The translations under genes and the position numbers were made by a program. This document shows positions 1 to 9,383 of a stretch of 64,000 nucleotides of DNA, piece by piece (positions within the stretch are counted from its first letter, which is position 1; every line of letters begins with the position of its first letter). The notes below the pieces were generated by a model. The model was given only the letters and a program-made list of their open reading frames with translations. It searched no databases and was not told the origin of the DNA. Location of the stretch: assembly GCA_965198185.1 (NCBI GenBank), contig CBDAOU010000001.1:1-64000 (forward strand), in the 5' to 3' direction. The DNA is from JAJECS01 sp965198185 (lineage in GTDB: Bacteria; Chloroflexota; UBA11872).

Positions 1-1
1 G

Positions 2-1308
2 CCGTTCAACGCGGACGCGGTGACCTTCAACTTCATGCTGTTCCTGGACGAGAGCCTGGAGCGGGGTGAGATTGCGGGCAAAGTCGGAGACGTCGAGAGC
101 GTCACGAAGGTGGACGACTACACCATCGACCTCACGACGAAGACTCCGCAGGCGCTGTTCATGCAGGTGCTGTCGGACCGTCAGATCACGTTGCCTCGCC
201 GCAGGCCTATATCACCTACCGTGAGGACATCGCGCGCAATCCGGTCGGCACGGGGCCGTACAAGTTCAAGGAGTGGCAGGAGCAGGTTTCCGTCACCTAC
301 GAGCGGAACGAGGACTACGCGTGGGCGCCTGAGTGGGCGACAAACAAGGGGGCCCCGTACCCCGACGAGTTCGTCATCCAGATTCTGGCGCAGGACGCGG
401 TGGCGCGCGCGGCGGCCTTCGAAGCCGGCGAGGTGGACTGGATCCAGCACTTCCAGTTCATCGACATGGAGCGCTTCGCGAAGCAGGACAACCGCATCAT
501 CCTTGGGCGTATGTCTTCAGGCATGCCGTGGTTCCTGCACATCAACTCGATGCGCTGGCCCACCGACGACATCGTCGTGCGCCAGGCGCTCAACCACGCC
601 GTCAACAAGAAGCTCGTGATCCAGCGCGGCAACGGCGGCATCCCGCGCATCGCCGGCAACATCCTCACGCCGGGCACCATCGGCTACAACCCGGACATGG
701 AAGACCTCTATCCGTGGGACGTCGGCAAGGCCAACAAACTGTTGGACGACGCCGGCTACGCCCGCGGTGAGGACGGCTTCCGCTACCGCGACGGCGAGCG
801 CATGCAGGTGGAGTTCCCCAACACGCCCAACCCGTTGAGCGAGCTGTACAAGCTGGACATCGAGTCCAGCATTGGCATCTTCGTGGACATCCCGAACGTC
901 GAGTTCGCGACCTACATCAACGACATGGCGCAAGGGAAATACACGCACCAGTGGACCGGCGGGCGTGGCCCGGACGCCGACGTGCTGTACGCCAAGTACC
1001 ACACGTCGAACTACGGTCTGCCGGGCCGGGCGTTCGCGTTCCTCAACTACAACGGCGAGCCGGGCGTGGCGACCGAGGGCGACCCCATCGACGCATTGCT
1101 CGACGGGGCCCGCGCCGAGTTCGACGAGTCCAAGCGCGCCGAGATGTGGATGGAGGCGAACCGCCTGATCCAGGAGGCCGCCGTCAACCTTCCGCTGGCC
1201 GACGCCATGGCGCAGTGGTTCTACAACAGCGACCAGATCGGTGGCGTGGCGCACTCCACGCTGCTCGATCAGGCGTTCGCGATGGACTTCTACGACAAGA
1301 AGGGCTAG
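2..1308 (+). CDS. ABC transporter substrate-binding protein, family 5 (partial, one frameshift)
   Basis: C-terminal part of an extracellular solute-binding protein of the peptide/nickel/opine class (SBP_bac_5). These lipoproteins or periplasmic proteins deliver a ligand to a Dpp/Opp-type permease. The start lies before the window. Family-typical segments are readable: TKVDDYTIDLTTKTPQALF, then NPVGTGPYKFKEW, then LARAxxFEAGEVDW-like text and a C-terminal half ending at a TAG. The reading frame changes between about bases 175 and 190: the 5' part reads in frame 2, and everything from SPQAYITYRED onward reads in frame 1, which fits one missing base. It could be a sequencing error or an inactivating indel. 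No permease follows directly. A decayed paralogue and a DppB permease lie 2.5 kb downstream. The substrate cannot be told. Confidence 0.85.
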
Positions 1309-1422
1309 CGACTAGGGAGATCAGCACCGCCGTCGGGTCTGGGTCGCCGAGGATGGGCGTGAGCCTCGGTCAGGGCCTGCCCGCGGACAAGCCTCGTGCT
1401 TGCCGCGGAACAGGCAGATCCA

Positions 1423-1438
1423 GCACCGGCGGCGGTGC
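1423..1438. terminator. Short GC-rich hairpin between convergent genes
   Basis: The inverted repeat GCACCG-GCGG-CGGTGC sits between the end of the binding-protein gene (+) and the end of the aldo/keto reductase gene (-). Its position suits a bidirectional terminator, but there is no clear T tract on either side. Confidence 0.3.
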
Positions 1439-1464
1439 GCCGCGCGCTCGGTCGTCGGCTTTAT

Positions 1465-2403
1465 CTAGTCGCCGAAATACTCGTCGTGCCCGCCGAAGGC
1501 TGCGCGCAACCGCTTGACGTCGGCGGCTGGCAATGGTCCGCGCTGCACTGACGCAACATTCGCTGCGAGATGGGCCGGATCGGCTGTGCCCGTCAGCACC
1601 GACGCCACCTCGCGGGGAGCGGCGGCGAAGCGATAGGCCGCGTCGATCACCGTCTCGACATCGCCGTGGATGAGCCAGCCAAGCGGATGCGCATCCGGCA
1701 CGGACGCCGGCGGCACCAGGCCCGCGACCTTCATCCGCGTCACCATCTCGCGCAGGTGCACGGGATCGGACATGGCGCGTCGCACGGGCGTCATGGCGAC
1801 CACGCCCACGTCGTGCCGTGGGGCCAACGGGAATACATGGCGTTCGGGGGCGTGCGTCAGCAGGTTGTAGTTCGGCATCACCACGTCGGGCCAACCATCG
1901 GCAACGGCGCGGCCCACCATCACCGGCCATCCGGAGATCCCGACAAACCGCACCAGGCCGTCATCCTTCAGGCGCAGCAATGCAGGCACGTGACGCTCGC
2001 GGCATTCGTCGTAGAGCTCAGGCCGAAGCGCGTGAATCAGCACAATATCCAGCACGTCCCGCCGGAGCCGCCGCAGGCTCTCCTCGACGGATGGACGAAT
2101 GACGCTCGGCGGCGCCAAGGGCGGCGCGTCCGCATGCACGTCGACCACGCTCGGATATTTGGTCGCGATCACGGTCTCGTCCTGAGGCACGCCATCCAGC
2201 GCATGGGCCAGCAGCGCTTCGCTGTCGTGGTATACCGGCGCGGTGTCGAAATAGTTGATTCCCAGGTCCAGCGCGCGCCGCATCAGAGCGCGGGCACCGT
2301 CAGGCGTGGTGCCGCGCGTCTGGCCGAACTGACTTGGCCCACCCGTGCCGAGCCCCACCAGTGACACTTCAAGGCCCGTCCGGCCCAGCCGCCGATACTC
2401 CAT
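1465..2403 (-). CDS. Aldo/keto reductase family protein
   Basis: A 312-residue NAD(P)H-dependent aldo/keto reductase with a TIM-barrel fold, of the L-fucose/D-arabinose dehydrogenase-like branch. It starts MEYRRLGRTGLEVS, the usual family start. The catalytic set is visible: Asp and Tyr in NYFDTAPVYHDSE, Lys in VIATKYPS and His in DIVLIHALRPE. Normal family length. It lies just downstream of an enolase-superfamily gene on the same strand (30-bp gap), which suggests a sugar-acid or related carbonyl pathway. A close paralogue with frameshifts lies near 50 kb. The substrate is unknown. Confidence 0.9.
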   Translation of the reverse strand: MEYRRLGRTGLEVSLVGLGTGGPSQFGQTRGTTPDGARALMRRALDLGINYFDTAPVYHDSEALLAHALDGVPQDETVIATKYPSVVDVHADAPPLAPPSVIRPSVEESLRRLRRDVLDIVLIHALRPELYDECRERHVPALLRLKDDGLVRFVGISGWPVMVGRAVADGWPDVVMPNYNLLTHAPERHVFPLAPRHDVGVVAMTPVRRAMSDPVHLREMVTRMKVAGLVPPASVPDAHPLGWLIHGDVETVIDAAYRFAAAPREVASVLTGTADPAHLAANVASVQRGPLPAADVKRLRAAFGGHDEYFGD

Positions 2404-2433
2404 CAGCCGCCTCTCACTGCGGGCGCGCCGCCC

Positions 2434-3594
2434 CTAGATGAACGCCGGCATCTTGGCCGCATCGATATCCACGCCGAAGCCGGGCGCGTCGGACGGTCGC
2501 AGTCTGCCGTTCTTGGGCACGACCGTGCCCGGCAACAGGTCTCCGTTCTCCAGTGGAACACCCGGCGCCGTGGCGAGGTACCACTCACCAAGCGGGATCG
2601 CCGGGAGCGCGAACAGTGCGTGCTGGCCATACGGGCTCCCAGCTCCGCCGTGCGGTATGACCGCCAGCCCCGCCGCGTCCGCGATGGCGCAGATCCGCAG
2701 CAGGGGCGTCAACCCGCCCACCCACGCGATGTCCGGCTGCAGAATGTCCACCAGGCGGCGCGACGCCGCGTGCTGGAAGGGAAACGGCGTGTACCAGTGC
2801 TCGCCAGTGGCGAGCGTCTGCCAAGGCAGCCGGGTCCGCAACTGTGCGTAGCCGTCAAAGTCCTCCGGGGGGAGCATCTCTTCGATCCACGCCAGGCCGT
2901 ACGGGCGCAACGATTCCGCCAGGCGCACGCCGTAGTCAACGTCCGGCGCCATCCAGCAGTCGAGCATGAGCTGCGCGTCATCGCCCATGTGCTCGCGGGC
3001 CTCCGCCACGCTCGCGACGTTGCGCTGCAGGCCGTCTCGCCCATGGACGGGTCCGAACCGGCAGGGCACCTTCACGGCGGTGAAGCCAAGCTCCTTGACC
3101 CAGTCCGTGTCGCCGCAGGTGGCGTAGCACTGCACGAAGTCTCGGGCCGGACCGCCAAGCAACTCATAGACGGGCTTTCCCAGCACCTTGCCCTTGAGAT
3201 CCCACAGCGCCAGGTCAATCCCGCTGATGGCATACGACGCCAGGCCGGCGGCGCCGAAGGGCGAGCACAGCCGGACCAGCATGTCGTACAGCCGCTCGGT
3301 CGCGAGCGCGGGCTCACCGATGATTCGCGGCCCCAGGTACTCCTGGATTACGGCGGCCACGGGACGTCCATAGCGGCCGGGGCCCACGCCCTGCGTGCCA
3401 TCGTCGGCCGTCACGGTGACGAGGAAGTCTGGCCAATCCGGCACCCAGCGCAGCATGTTGGACCCGGCGGGGAAATAGCGCGACATCGGATTCGCAATGG
3501 GGCCCCGCTCGAGCCAGCCGGGGCGTCGCCGACCCGCATGGGGATCGCGGGCGGGCAACTCGAGCACTTTGGTCTCGACGCGTGTGATCTTCAA
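2434..3594 (-). CDS. Enolase-superfamily (mandelate racemase/muconate lactonizing) enzyme
   Basis: About 387 residues. Members of this superfamily abstract a proton alpha to a carboxylate, often to dehydrate sugar acids. The N-terminal capping domain has KITRVETKVLELPARDP, and the barrel shows AISGIDLALWDLKGK, AVKVPCRFGP, MLDCWMAP (metal-ligand Asp), WIEEMLPPED (metal-ligand Glu), LATGEHWYT and VIPHGGAGSPYGQH. These patterns resemble the rhamnonate-dehydratase branch. The frame is open upstream to 3714, but the conserved domain begins with TTG AAG ATC ACA CGC at 3594, where family members start MKITRVE, so the TTG start was chosen. No clear Shine-Dalgarno is seen. The aldo/keto reductase follows in the same direction. 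Confidence 0.85.
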   Translation of the reverse strand: MKITRVETKVLELPARDPHAGRRRPGWLERGPIANPMSRYFPAGSNMLRWVPDWPDFLVTVTADDGTQGVGPGRYGRPVAAVIQEYLGPRIIGEPALATERLYDMLVRLCSPFGAAGLASYAISGIDLALWDLKGKVLGKPVYELLGGPARDFVQCYATCGDTDWVKELGFTAVKVPCRFGPVHGRDGLQRNVASVAEAREHMGDDAQLMLDCWMAPDVDYGVRLAESLRPYGLAWIEEMLPPEDFDGYAQLRTRLPWQTLATGEHWYTPFPFQHAASRRLVDILQPDIAWVGGLTPLLRICAIADAAGLAVIPHGGAGSPYGQHALFALPAIPLGEWYLATAPGVPLENGDLLPGTVVPKNGRLRPSDAPGFGVDIDAAKMPAFI

Positions 3595-3673
3595 TGCACG
3601 AGGACGCCGCTGGCAGGCCGCGTGACAGTGTCTCACGAGAGCGAATGCGCAACCTCGCCCCCAGGACCCGGCA

Positions 3674-3830
3674 GTGCTCGGCGGCATCCTGCGCATCGCC
3701 GGCAACGTGCTCACCAGAAGGGCCGTCGGCTACACTGCGGACTCCAAGGGGATCTTCGCGTGGGATGTCGGCAAGGCGATCCATCCGCCTGGGTGACGCC
3801 AGCTACATTCGTCGCGGGGACGGCATCTGA
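3674..3830 (+). pseudogene. Relic of a second solute-binding protein gene
   Basis: This stretch encodes GGILRIAGNVLT, then AVGYTADSK, then FAWDVGKA. They match GGIPRIAGNILT, IGYNPDME and YPWDVGKA of the intact binding protein at positions 637-740. A stop interrupts the first frame. In another frame the text continues as LGDASYIRRGDGI, matching LDDAGYARGEDGF of the intact protein, and then ends at TGA. It is therefore a small frameshifted remnant of a paralogue. It lies 120 bp upstream of the DppB permease gene, where a binding-protein gene would be expected. Confidence 0.75.
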
Positions 3831-3952
3831 GATTCGTTCCTCTCGGGCATCGGATAGACCCACGACATATGCGACACGAAGGGTGGATCGGCTCGTTTGC
3901 GCACGAGCAACCTCCTAGGACCGTTTGCACGGTGAGCAAGGACTAGCCGCAG

Positions 3953-4903
3953 ATGGGGCGATATATCGTCCGGCGGTTGCTCGCCGCTATCCCAGTGATA
4001 CTGGGCGTGCTGCTGCTGGTGTTCGTCCTCCTGCGCCTGATCCCTGGCGATCCCGTCACGGTCTTCTACTACAGCAGCGACGCCGGCGGCACGTCCAACA
4101 CCTCCGTTTCGATCGAGGCCCTCGAGCAAGCGAAGGCGAAATTACACCTCGACAAGCCCATTCCGGTGCAGTTCGCCTACTACATTTGGGACGTCATGCG
4201 GCTGGACCTTGGGCGTTCGTTCCGCACCAAACAGCCCATCACGGACCTGATCGCCGAGCAATTCCCCTCAACGCTGCTGCTTACGCTGGCCGGCATGGGG
4301 GTCACGCTCGTCATCGGGCTGGCGGCCGGCGTGATCTCGGCCATGCGCCACCACACCTGGATCGACTACCTGAGCCAGTTCATCGCGGTAGTGGGCGTTT
4401 CCGTACCGAATTTCCTGGTCGGGCTGCTGCTCATCTATCTGTTCAGCATCAACATGAACAATTTCCTGCCGGCCATCGCCAACGGCAACGGCAAGGAACT
4501 CATCATGCCCGCGATCGCCCTGGGGCTCGCGGGTGCGGCAATCGTGGCCCGGCTTACCCGCTCGTCCATGCTTGACGTGATGAGCCGCGACTACATCCGC
4601 ACCGCGCGCTCGAAGGGTGTGCGCGAGAGCACCGTCGTCTGGGGCCACGCACTCAAGAACGCCCTGATACCGGTGGTGACGATCGTCGGCTTGCAGTTCG
4701 GCAGCCTGCTGATCGGCGCGGTGGTCATCGAAGTGGTGTTCAGCCGGCAGGGCATCGGCTTCACGCTGGTCAAGGCCATCCTCACGCGCGACTACACCGT
4801 GGTGCAGGCGCTGGTGATGCTGGCGGCCAGCATCTACGTGATCGCGAATCTCCTCGTCGACGTGCTTTACACCTACATCGATCCGCGCGTGCGGCTCGCG
4901 TGA
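3953..4903 (+). CDS. Dipeptide/oligopeptide-type ABC transporter permease (DppB-like)
   Basis: A 316-residue inner-membrane permease of the DppB/OppB family. It has an N-terminal membrane segment after MGRYIVRRLLAAIPV, the family signature LRLIPGDPV, and an LDLGRSFRT motif in the periplasmic loop. Four or five further hydrophobic segments follow. The cytoplasmic EAA loop that contacts the ATPase is RTARSKGVRESTVVWGHALK. The length is normal. The usual partners (DppC permease and DppD/F ATPases) are not downstream, and the upstream binding-protein gene is only a relic, so this may be an orphan left after loss of an operon. The gene itself looks intact. Confidence 0.9.
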   Translation: MGRYIVRRLLAAIPVILGVLLLVFVLLRLIPGDPVTVFYYSSDAGGTSNTSVSIEALEQAKAKLHLDKPIPVQFAYYIWDVMRLDLGRSFRTKQPITDLIAEQFPSTLLLTLAGMGVTLVIGLAAGVISAMRHHTWIDYLSQFIAVVGVSVPNFLVGLLLIYLFSINMNNFLPAIANGNGKELIMPAIALGLAGAAIVARLTRSSMLDVMSRDYIRTARSKGVRESTVVWGHALKNALIPVVTIVGLQFGSLLIGAVVIEVVFSRQGIGFTLVKAILTRDYTVVQALVMLAASIYVIANLLVDVLYTYIDPRVRLA

Positions 4904-5167
4904 GCTTCGGGGCAACCTCCCAACACGCGGTCACACTTCCGACACCCGCCCTGCAAACTTGTCTTGGACAGAAGCACAGCAGAATGACCGGCGGCTCGGA
5001 GCCACCGGCTGCTTGGGAGTTTTCAGGATTCCGTGCATCTTCTAGGCTGGCGCGTTCCGGTGACGCGCGCACGACGCCTCCCGCATGATCGGCACGCAGG
5101 CGGCGCGATGGAAGCGCCCGTCATGGTTTGTATCTGTCCCGCAAGTAGCCTGAATTGGAGCGCTTGA

Positions 5168-7192
5168 GTGCCACATAACGTCGCGGTCGATATGGGCGGC
5201 ACGTTCACAGACCTGATCGCCACCGATGGCGACGCCAGATTGCAAGTCGCGAAGTCGCTCACGACGCCCGCGTCGCCATCGCAAGGCATCTTCGACGCGC
5301 TGGCGAAAGCCGAAATCGACCCGGCAGCCATCGAGTATTTCGTGCACGGCACCACCGTCGGCACCAACATGCTCATCGAGCGCCGCGGGCCGCGCATCGG
5401 GCTCATTACCACGCAGGGCTTTCGGGACGTGCTGCGCATCCAGCGCATCGTGCGGCCGGAGTCGTTCGACCTGCACTGGCGCAAGCCGCGCCACCTGGTC
5501 GAGCGCGCGCTCAGCCTGGAGGTGCGCGAGCGAATCGGCTCGCACGGCGAGGTCGTGCAGGCGCTGGAGGAAGAAGACGTGGTGGCCGCGGTGGAGCGCT
5601 TGCGCGCGGAAGAGGTCAAGGCCATCGCCGTCAGCTATCTATTCTCGTTCCTCAATCCCGAGCATGAGCGCCGCACGCGAGAGATCGTGCACGAGCTTTA
5701 CCCCGAGGCCTACGTCTCGATCAGCTCCGACGTGTTCCCGCAGTGGCGCGAGTTCGAGCGCACGAGCACGACGGTCATCGATGCCTACCTCAAGCCGCGC
5801 ATCGACGAATACCTCACCTCGCTCGAAGACGAGCTGCACCGCCGCGGCGCACGGGGTTTGCTGATCATGCGCAGCAACGGCGGCGTCATGGCGACCGCAA
5901 CCGCCAAAGCCGAGCCCGTCACCATGATCCAAAGCGGGCCCGCCGGCGGCGTAATCGGCAGCCTGCAACTGGGGCAAGACCTCGGGCTCGACCCGCTGAT
6001 GACCGCCGACATCGGGGGCACCAGCTTCGATGCGTGCCTGGTGGCCAACGGGCGGGCCGCACAGACCACGACCACCGAGCTTGAGTTCGGCATCCCGATT
6101 GCCACGCCCATGCTCGACATCCGCTCCATCGGGGCCGGCGGCGGCAGCATCGCGTGGCTCGACGCGGCCGGGCTGCTCAAAGTCGGCCCGCAGAGCGCAG
6201 GCGCCGATCCCGGACCGGCGAGCTATGGCCGCGGCGGCGTCGAGCCGACGTCAACCGACGCCAACGTGGTGCTCGGTCGACTGGATCCCGCGTTCAAGCT
6301 TGGCGGCGACGTGGCCCTGGTACACGAGGCGGCCCGCCAGGCTGTGGAACGCATTGGCGCCCAGATGGGCTTCTCCGCGGAGCGCGCCGCGGCCGGCATC
6401 CTCGAAATCATGAACAGCAACATGGCCGAGACGATGCGCTTGCTCACCATCGATCAAGGCATCGACCCGCGCGAATTCACCCTGGTGGCCTTCGGCGGCG
6501 CGGGCCCGCTGCACGGCGCCTACCTGGCGGACCATTTGGGAATGCAGCGCGTCGTGGTGCCACCGTTCCCCGGCGCGTTCAGCGCCCTCGGCGCGCTGAT
6601 GGCGGACACCAGGTTCGACTACATGCAGACCCGCATCACCTATTCCGAGAACATCGACGTCGCGACCGTGCAGAGCGACTTCGACGACCTGGAGCAGCGC
6701 GCTCGCGACGACTTCGCGCGCGAGGGATTCGGCGATCCCCCGGCCATGCAGCGCAGCCTCGATCTTCGGTACTACGGGCAAAACTGGGAGCTTGAGGTCC
6801 CAGTCGCCGGCGGCGCCATCACCGCCGAGGACATCGCCGCCGCGCGTGAGGCCTTCGACGCCGAGCACGACCGCCAGTTCGGCTGGAGCTTCCCGGAGTC
6901 GGCGTTCGAAATCGTGAACATGCGCCTAACCGCCATCGCCCGGCGCCGGGAAGTCCTGCTACCCGACGTACCCGCCGGCCCCATGCCGGCGCCCGTCAAG
7001 GTGGGCGATGTCTACTTCACCGAGGCGGACGGGTTGCTGCCCACGCCCTTCTATCACCGCGACGACCTGCGGGCGGGCAATACCTTCAAGGGTCCGGCGA
7101 TGATCGTGGAGGACGACGCCACGGCAATCGTTCCGCCCGACTGGTCGGCGCGGGTCGAGCCGCATGGCAGCATCATTCTGGAGGTGGGGTGA
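5168..7192 (+). CDS. hyuA: Hydantoinase/oxoprolinase A subunit
   Basis: A 674-residue HyuA-type subunit of an ATP-dependent hydantoinase/5-oxoprolinase/acetone-carboxylase-like enzyme. The GTG start at 5168 is preceded by a GGAG a few bases upstream. The N-terminal part carries the nucleotide-binding text VDMGGTFTDLIA and VHGTTVGTNMLIERRG. The middle has MIQSGPAGGVIGS, TADIGGTSFDACLV and GAGGGSIAW, and the C-terminal part has FGGAGPLHG. It is one base from hyuB and plainly co-transcribed with it. The chemistry is ATP-dependent opening or carboxylation of a cyclic amide or ketone. The exact substrate cannot be read from the sequence. Confidence 0.93.
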   Translation: MPHNVAVDMGGTFTDLIATDGDARLQVAKSLTTPASPSQGIFDALAKAEIDPAAIEYFVHGTTVGTNMLIERRGPRIGLITTQGFRDVLRIQRIVRPESFDLHWRKPRHLVERALSLEVRERIGSHGEVVQALEEEDVVAAVERLRAEEVKAIAVSYLFSFLNPEHERRTREIVHELYPEAYVSISSDVFPQWREFERTSTTVIDAYLKPRIDEYLTSLEDELHRRGARGLLIMRSNGGVMATATAKAEPVTMIQSGPAGGVIGSLQLGQDLGLDPLMTADIGGTSFDACLVANGRAAQTTTTELEFGIPIATPMLDIRSIGAGGGSIAWLDAAGLLKVGPQSAGADPGPASYGRGGVEPTSTDANVVLGRLDPAFKLGGDVALVHEAARQAVERIGAQMGFSAERAAAGILEIMNSNMAETMRLLTIDQGIDPREFTLVAFGGAGPLHGAYLADHLGMQRVVVPPFPGAFSALGALMADTRFDYMQTRITYSENIDVATVQSDFDDLEQRARDDFAREGFGDPPAMQRSLDLRYYGQNWELEVPVAGGAITAEDIAAAREAFDAEHDRQFGWSFPESAFEIVNMRLTAIARRREVLLPDVPAGPMPAPVKVGDVYFTEADGLLPTPFYHRDDLRAGNTFKGPAMIVEDDATAIVPPDWSARVEPHGSIILEVG

Positions 7193-7193
7193 G

Positions 7194-8996
7194 ATGGTGC
7201 AGGACACATCCGCCAAGCGCAGCGTCGCCGACCTGAATATCGGCGACCCGGTCCAGCTCGAGGTCACGCGCAACTACCTGATCGGCACCTGCGAGGAAAT
7301 GGGCGCGGCCATGCTGCGCACCTCCTACTCCACCATGTTCAATGAGGCGCGGGATTTCTCGTGCGTGGTGTTCGACGCCGCCGGCGAAATGACCGCCCAG
7401 GGCGACTTCTGCCCGGCGCATATCGGCGCCATCGTTCACACCGTCGAGTGGGCCATCAAGGAAGTCGGTCCGGAGAACATGCACCCGGGCGACGTGATCC
7501 TGCACAACGATCCCTACCGCGGCGGCTGCCACATGCCGGAGTTCATGACGCTGAAGCCCTGCTTCTACAAGGACGAGGTGGTGGCGTACGCGGCCAACAT
7601 CGCGCACATGACGGATATCGGCGGCATGGTGCCGGCAGCCTTCGGCGACACGCGCAACATCTTTCAGGAGGGCCTGCGGCTTCCCCCCATCAAGATCTAC
7701 AAGAACGACGAGCCGGTGGAAGACATCTTCGCGATCATCACGTCGAACGTGCGCACGCCAAAGGTCTCGCGCGGCGACCTGATGGCGATGGTGGGCTCGA
7801 CCTACCTGGCCGAGCGGCGCATCGTCGACCTCATCGACCGCCTGGGCATCGACCGCTTCAATCTGCTGTCGGAACAGATCAAGGACGTCTCCGAGGTCAT
7901 GATGCGGCAGGCCATCGGGCGCATGCCCGACGGCGCCTATGCGGCGGAAGGGATTATCGAAGACGACGGCGTGCTGCCCGACAAGTCCTATCGGTTCGCG
8001 GCGGAGGTCAACGTGCGCGGGGACGAGATCGTGGTTGACTACACGGGGTCCGACCCGCAATCGGCCGGCGCCATCAACCAGTCATTCGGCACGACCGCAT
8101 CCGCGACCTACGCCACGATCTTCCACATGATTCCCGACGACATCCCGTGGAATCACGGCGCCTACCGGCCCATTGCCATCGTCGCCCCGCCGGGCACGGT
8201 GGTGAACGTCAACTATCCCGGATCTTGCGTGGGCGGCAACTCCGACACCTACCCGAACACCATGGACGTCCTGTTCGCCGCCTTCTCACAGATGAGCGAC
8301 TACAGCCAGGCCTGCGACGGCGGCACCAGCGGCTTGCTCGGCATCTACGGCATGAATGTCGATACCGGCGAGCCGTTCGTCCTGCTGCACATCGAGGGCA
8401 TGGGCTGCGGCGGTCGCATCGACGCCGACGGCAACGACGCGATGGTGACCAAGAACGGGAATTGCCTCAATTCACCTTGCGAGGTGATTGAGGTCCGCTA
8501 TCCGGTGCGCATCGAGGAATACAGCGTCATTCCCGAGAGCACCGGGCCGGGCACGCACCGCGGCGGCTTTGGCGTGCGCCGCATCTGGCGCTGCCTGGCG
8601 CCAATCACGATCAGCGCCCACGTGAACCGCACCTGGTTCCGGCCATGGGGCCTCAAGGGCGGCGAACGCGCCGGTAACGCGGCGTTGCTGTTCAAGCCGG
8701 CCGGCGCGGACCGTTGGCTTTCGGCCAGGGATCTCTATGACCGCGTCTCGGCGGGCAAGTTCTCGAACGTCGAGCTTGATGAAGGCGACCTGATCATGCT
8801 CTGCACGCCCGGCGGCGGCGGCTACGGTGCTCCCCATGAGCGACAGCCGGAGCTGGTGCGCCAGGACGTTGCCGACGAGTTGATCGACGCGCAAGGAGCG
8901 GAGCGAACCTACGGCGTCGTGCTGGATGACGCGGGCGTGATCGATCAGGACGCCACGCGCATCAAGCGAGAGGAGATGGCGCATGCCGCAACGTGA
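7194..8996 (+). CDS. hyuB: Hydantoinase/oxoprolinase B subunit
   Basis: About 600 residues, the HyuB partner of the preceding gene. ATG 7194 was chosen over earlier in-frame codons because it follows the hyuA stop by one base and has GAGGTGGGG just upstream. Family text includes EEMGAAMLRTSYS, FCPAHIGAIVHT, DVILHNDPYRGGCHMPE, HMTDIGG, VVDYTGSDPQ and a C-terminal GGGGYGAPHER. It forms a complex with HyuA. The last 14 bases overlap the start of a small zinc-finger gene, so that gene is probably translated together with this one. Confidence 0.93.
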   Translation: MVQDTSAKRSVADLNIGDPVQLEVTRNYLIGTCEEMGAAMLRTSYSTMFNEARDFSCVVFDAAGEMTAQGDFCPAHIGAIVHTVEWAIKEVGPENMHPGDVILHNDPYRGGCHMPEFMTLKPCFYKDEVVAYAANIAHMTDIGGMVPAAFGDTRNIFQEGLRLPPIKIYKNDEPVEDIFAIITSNVRTPKVSRGDLMAMVGSTYLAERRIVDLIDRLGIDRFNLLSEQIKDVSEVMMRQAIGRMPDGAYAAEGIIEDDGVLPDKSYRFAAEVNVRGDEIVVDYTGSDPQSAGAINQSFGTTASATYATIFHMIPDDIPWNHGAYRPIAIVAPPGTVVNVNYPGSCVGGNSDTYPNTMDVLFAAFSQMSDYSQACDGGTSGLLGIYGMNVDTGEPFVLLHIEGMGCGGRIDADGNDAMVTKNGNCLNSPCEVIEVRYPVRIEEYSVIPESTGPGTHRGGFGVRRIWRCLAPITISAHVNRTWFRPWGLKGGERAGNAALLFKPAGADRWLSARDLYDRVSAGKFSNVELDEGDLIMLCTPGGGGYGAPHERQPELVRQDVADELIDAQGAERTYGVVLDDAGVIDQDATRIKREEMAHAAT

Positions 8997-9177
8997 AGTC
9001 GACGAAATGCCGCGCTGCCAAAGCTGCGGCATCTTGATTCCGGTGCAGGAAATGGTGAAACAGCACGAGGGCAAGCCCGTCATCGTGTGCAGCGACAAGT
9101 GCTTCCGCATCTACCGGACCTACTGGTATCCGCGCTACGGGCAAAAGGCAGTCAGTCAGGACGGCGGGGATAGCTAA
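8983..9177 (+). CDS. Small zinc-binding protein coupled to hyuB (TRASH/MYM-like)
   Basis: A 64-residue protein starting inside the end of hyuB. It has RCQSCGILIP and, about 20 residues later, VCSDKCFRIYRTYWY. That makes a C-x2-C...C-x3-C-F arrangement like the treble-clef TRASH/MYM-type zinc fingers. The overlap with hyuB suggests it is a third subunit or a metal-handling accessory of the HyuAB enzyme. Acetone-carboxylase-type enzymes also have a small third subunit, but I cannot show that this is homologous. I do not recognise a named family. Confidence 0.75.
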   Translation: MPQREVDEMPRCQSCGILIPVQEMVKQHEGKPVIVCSDKCFRIYRTYWYPRYGQKAVSQDGGDS

Positions 9178-9258
9178 GTCGCAAACTGTCGCGTCGCCTC
9201 ACGTGAGCGCGTCAGAGATCCGATCCCCTCTCCCCGCCGCGAGACGTTTGCACGACTT

Positions 9259-9326
9259 TGTAGGGGCGCCCCTTGTGGGCGCCCGCTCCGCCGGTGACCA
9301 GGGCAGCCACAAGGGCTGCCCCTACA
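9259..9326. repeat. Paired palindromic intergenic repeat (REP/BIME-like)
   Basis: TGTAGGGGC at 9259 is the reverse complement of GCCCCTACA at 9318. Between them are two smaller palindromes, GGCGCC-n-GGCGCC and GGCAGCC-n-GGCTGCC, whose loops (CTTGTG and CACAAG) are also complementary. A half unit of similar sequence lies near 62.61 kb. The flanks (CCCTCTCCCC before, GGGAGAAGATTAGGGTGAGGG after) look like halves of another common repeat. Confidence 0.6.
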
Positions 9327-9383
9327 GTGACGGCTACGCAAGGGTCTCCTCCGTGGGAGAAGATTAGGGTGAGGGACTCGACC

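Noticed and set aside
2620..3918. A 432-codon plus-strand open frame
   Set aside because: Antisense to the enolase-superfamily gene. Only its tail near 3674-3830 carries real text, and that was called as the binding-protein relic.
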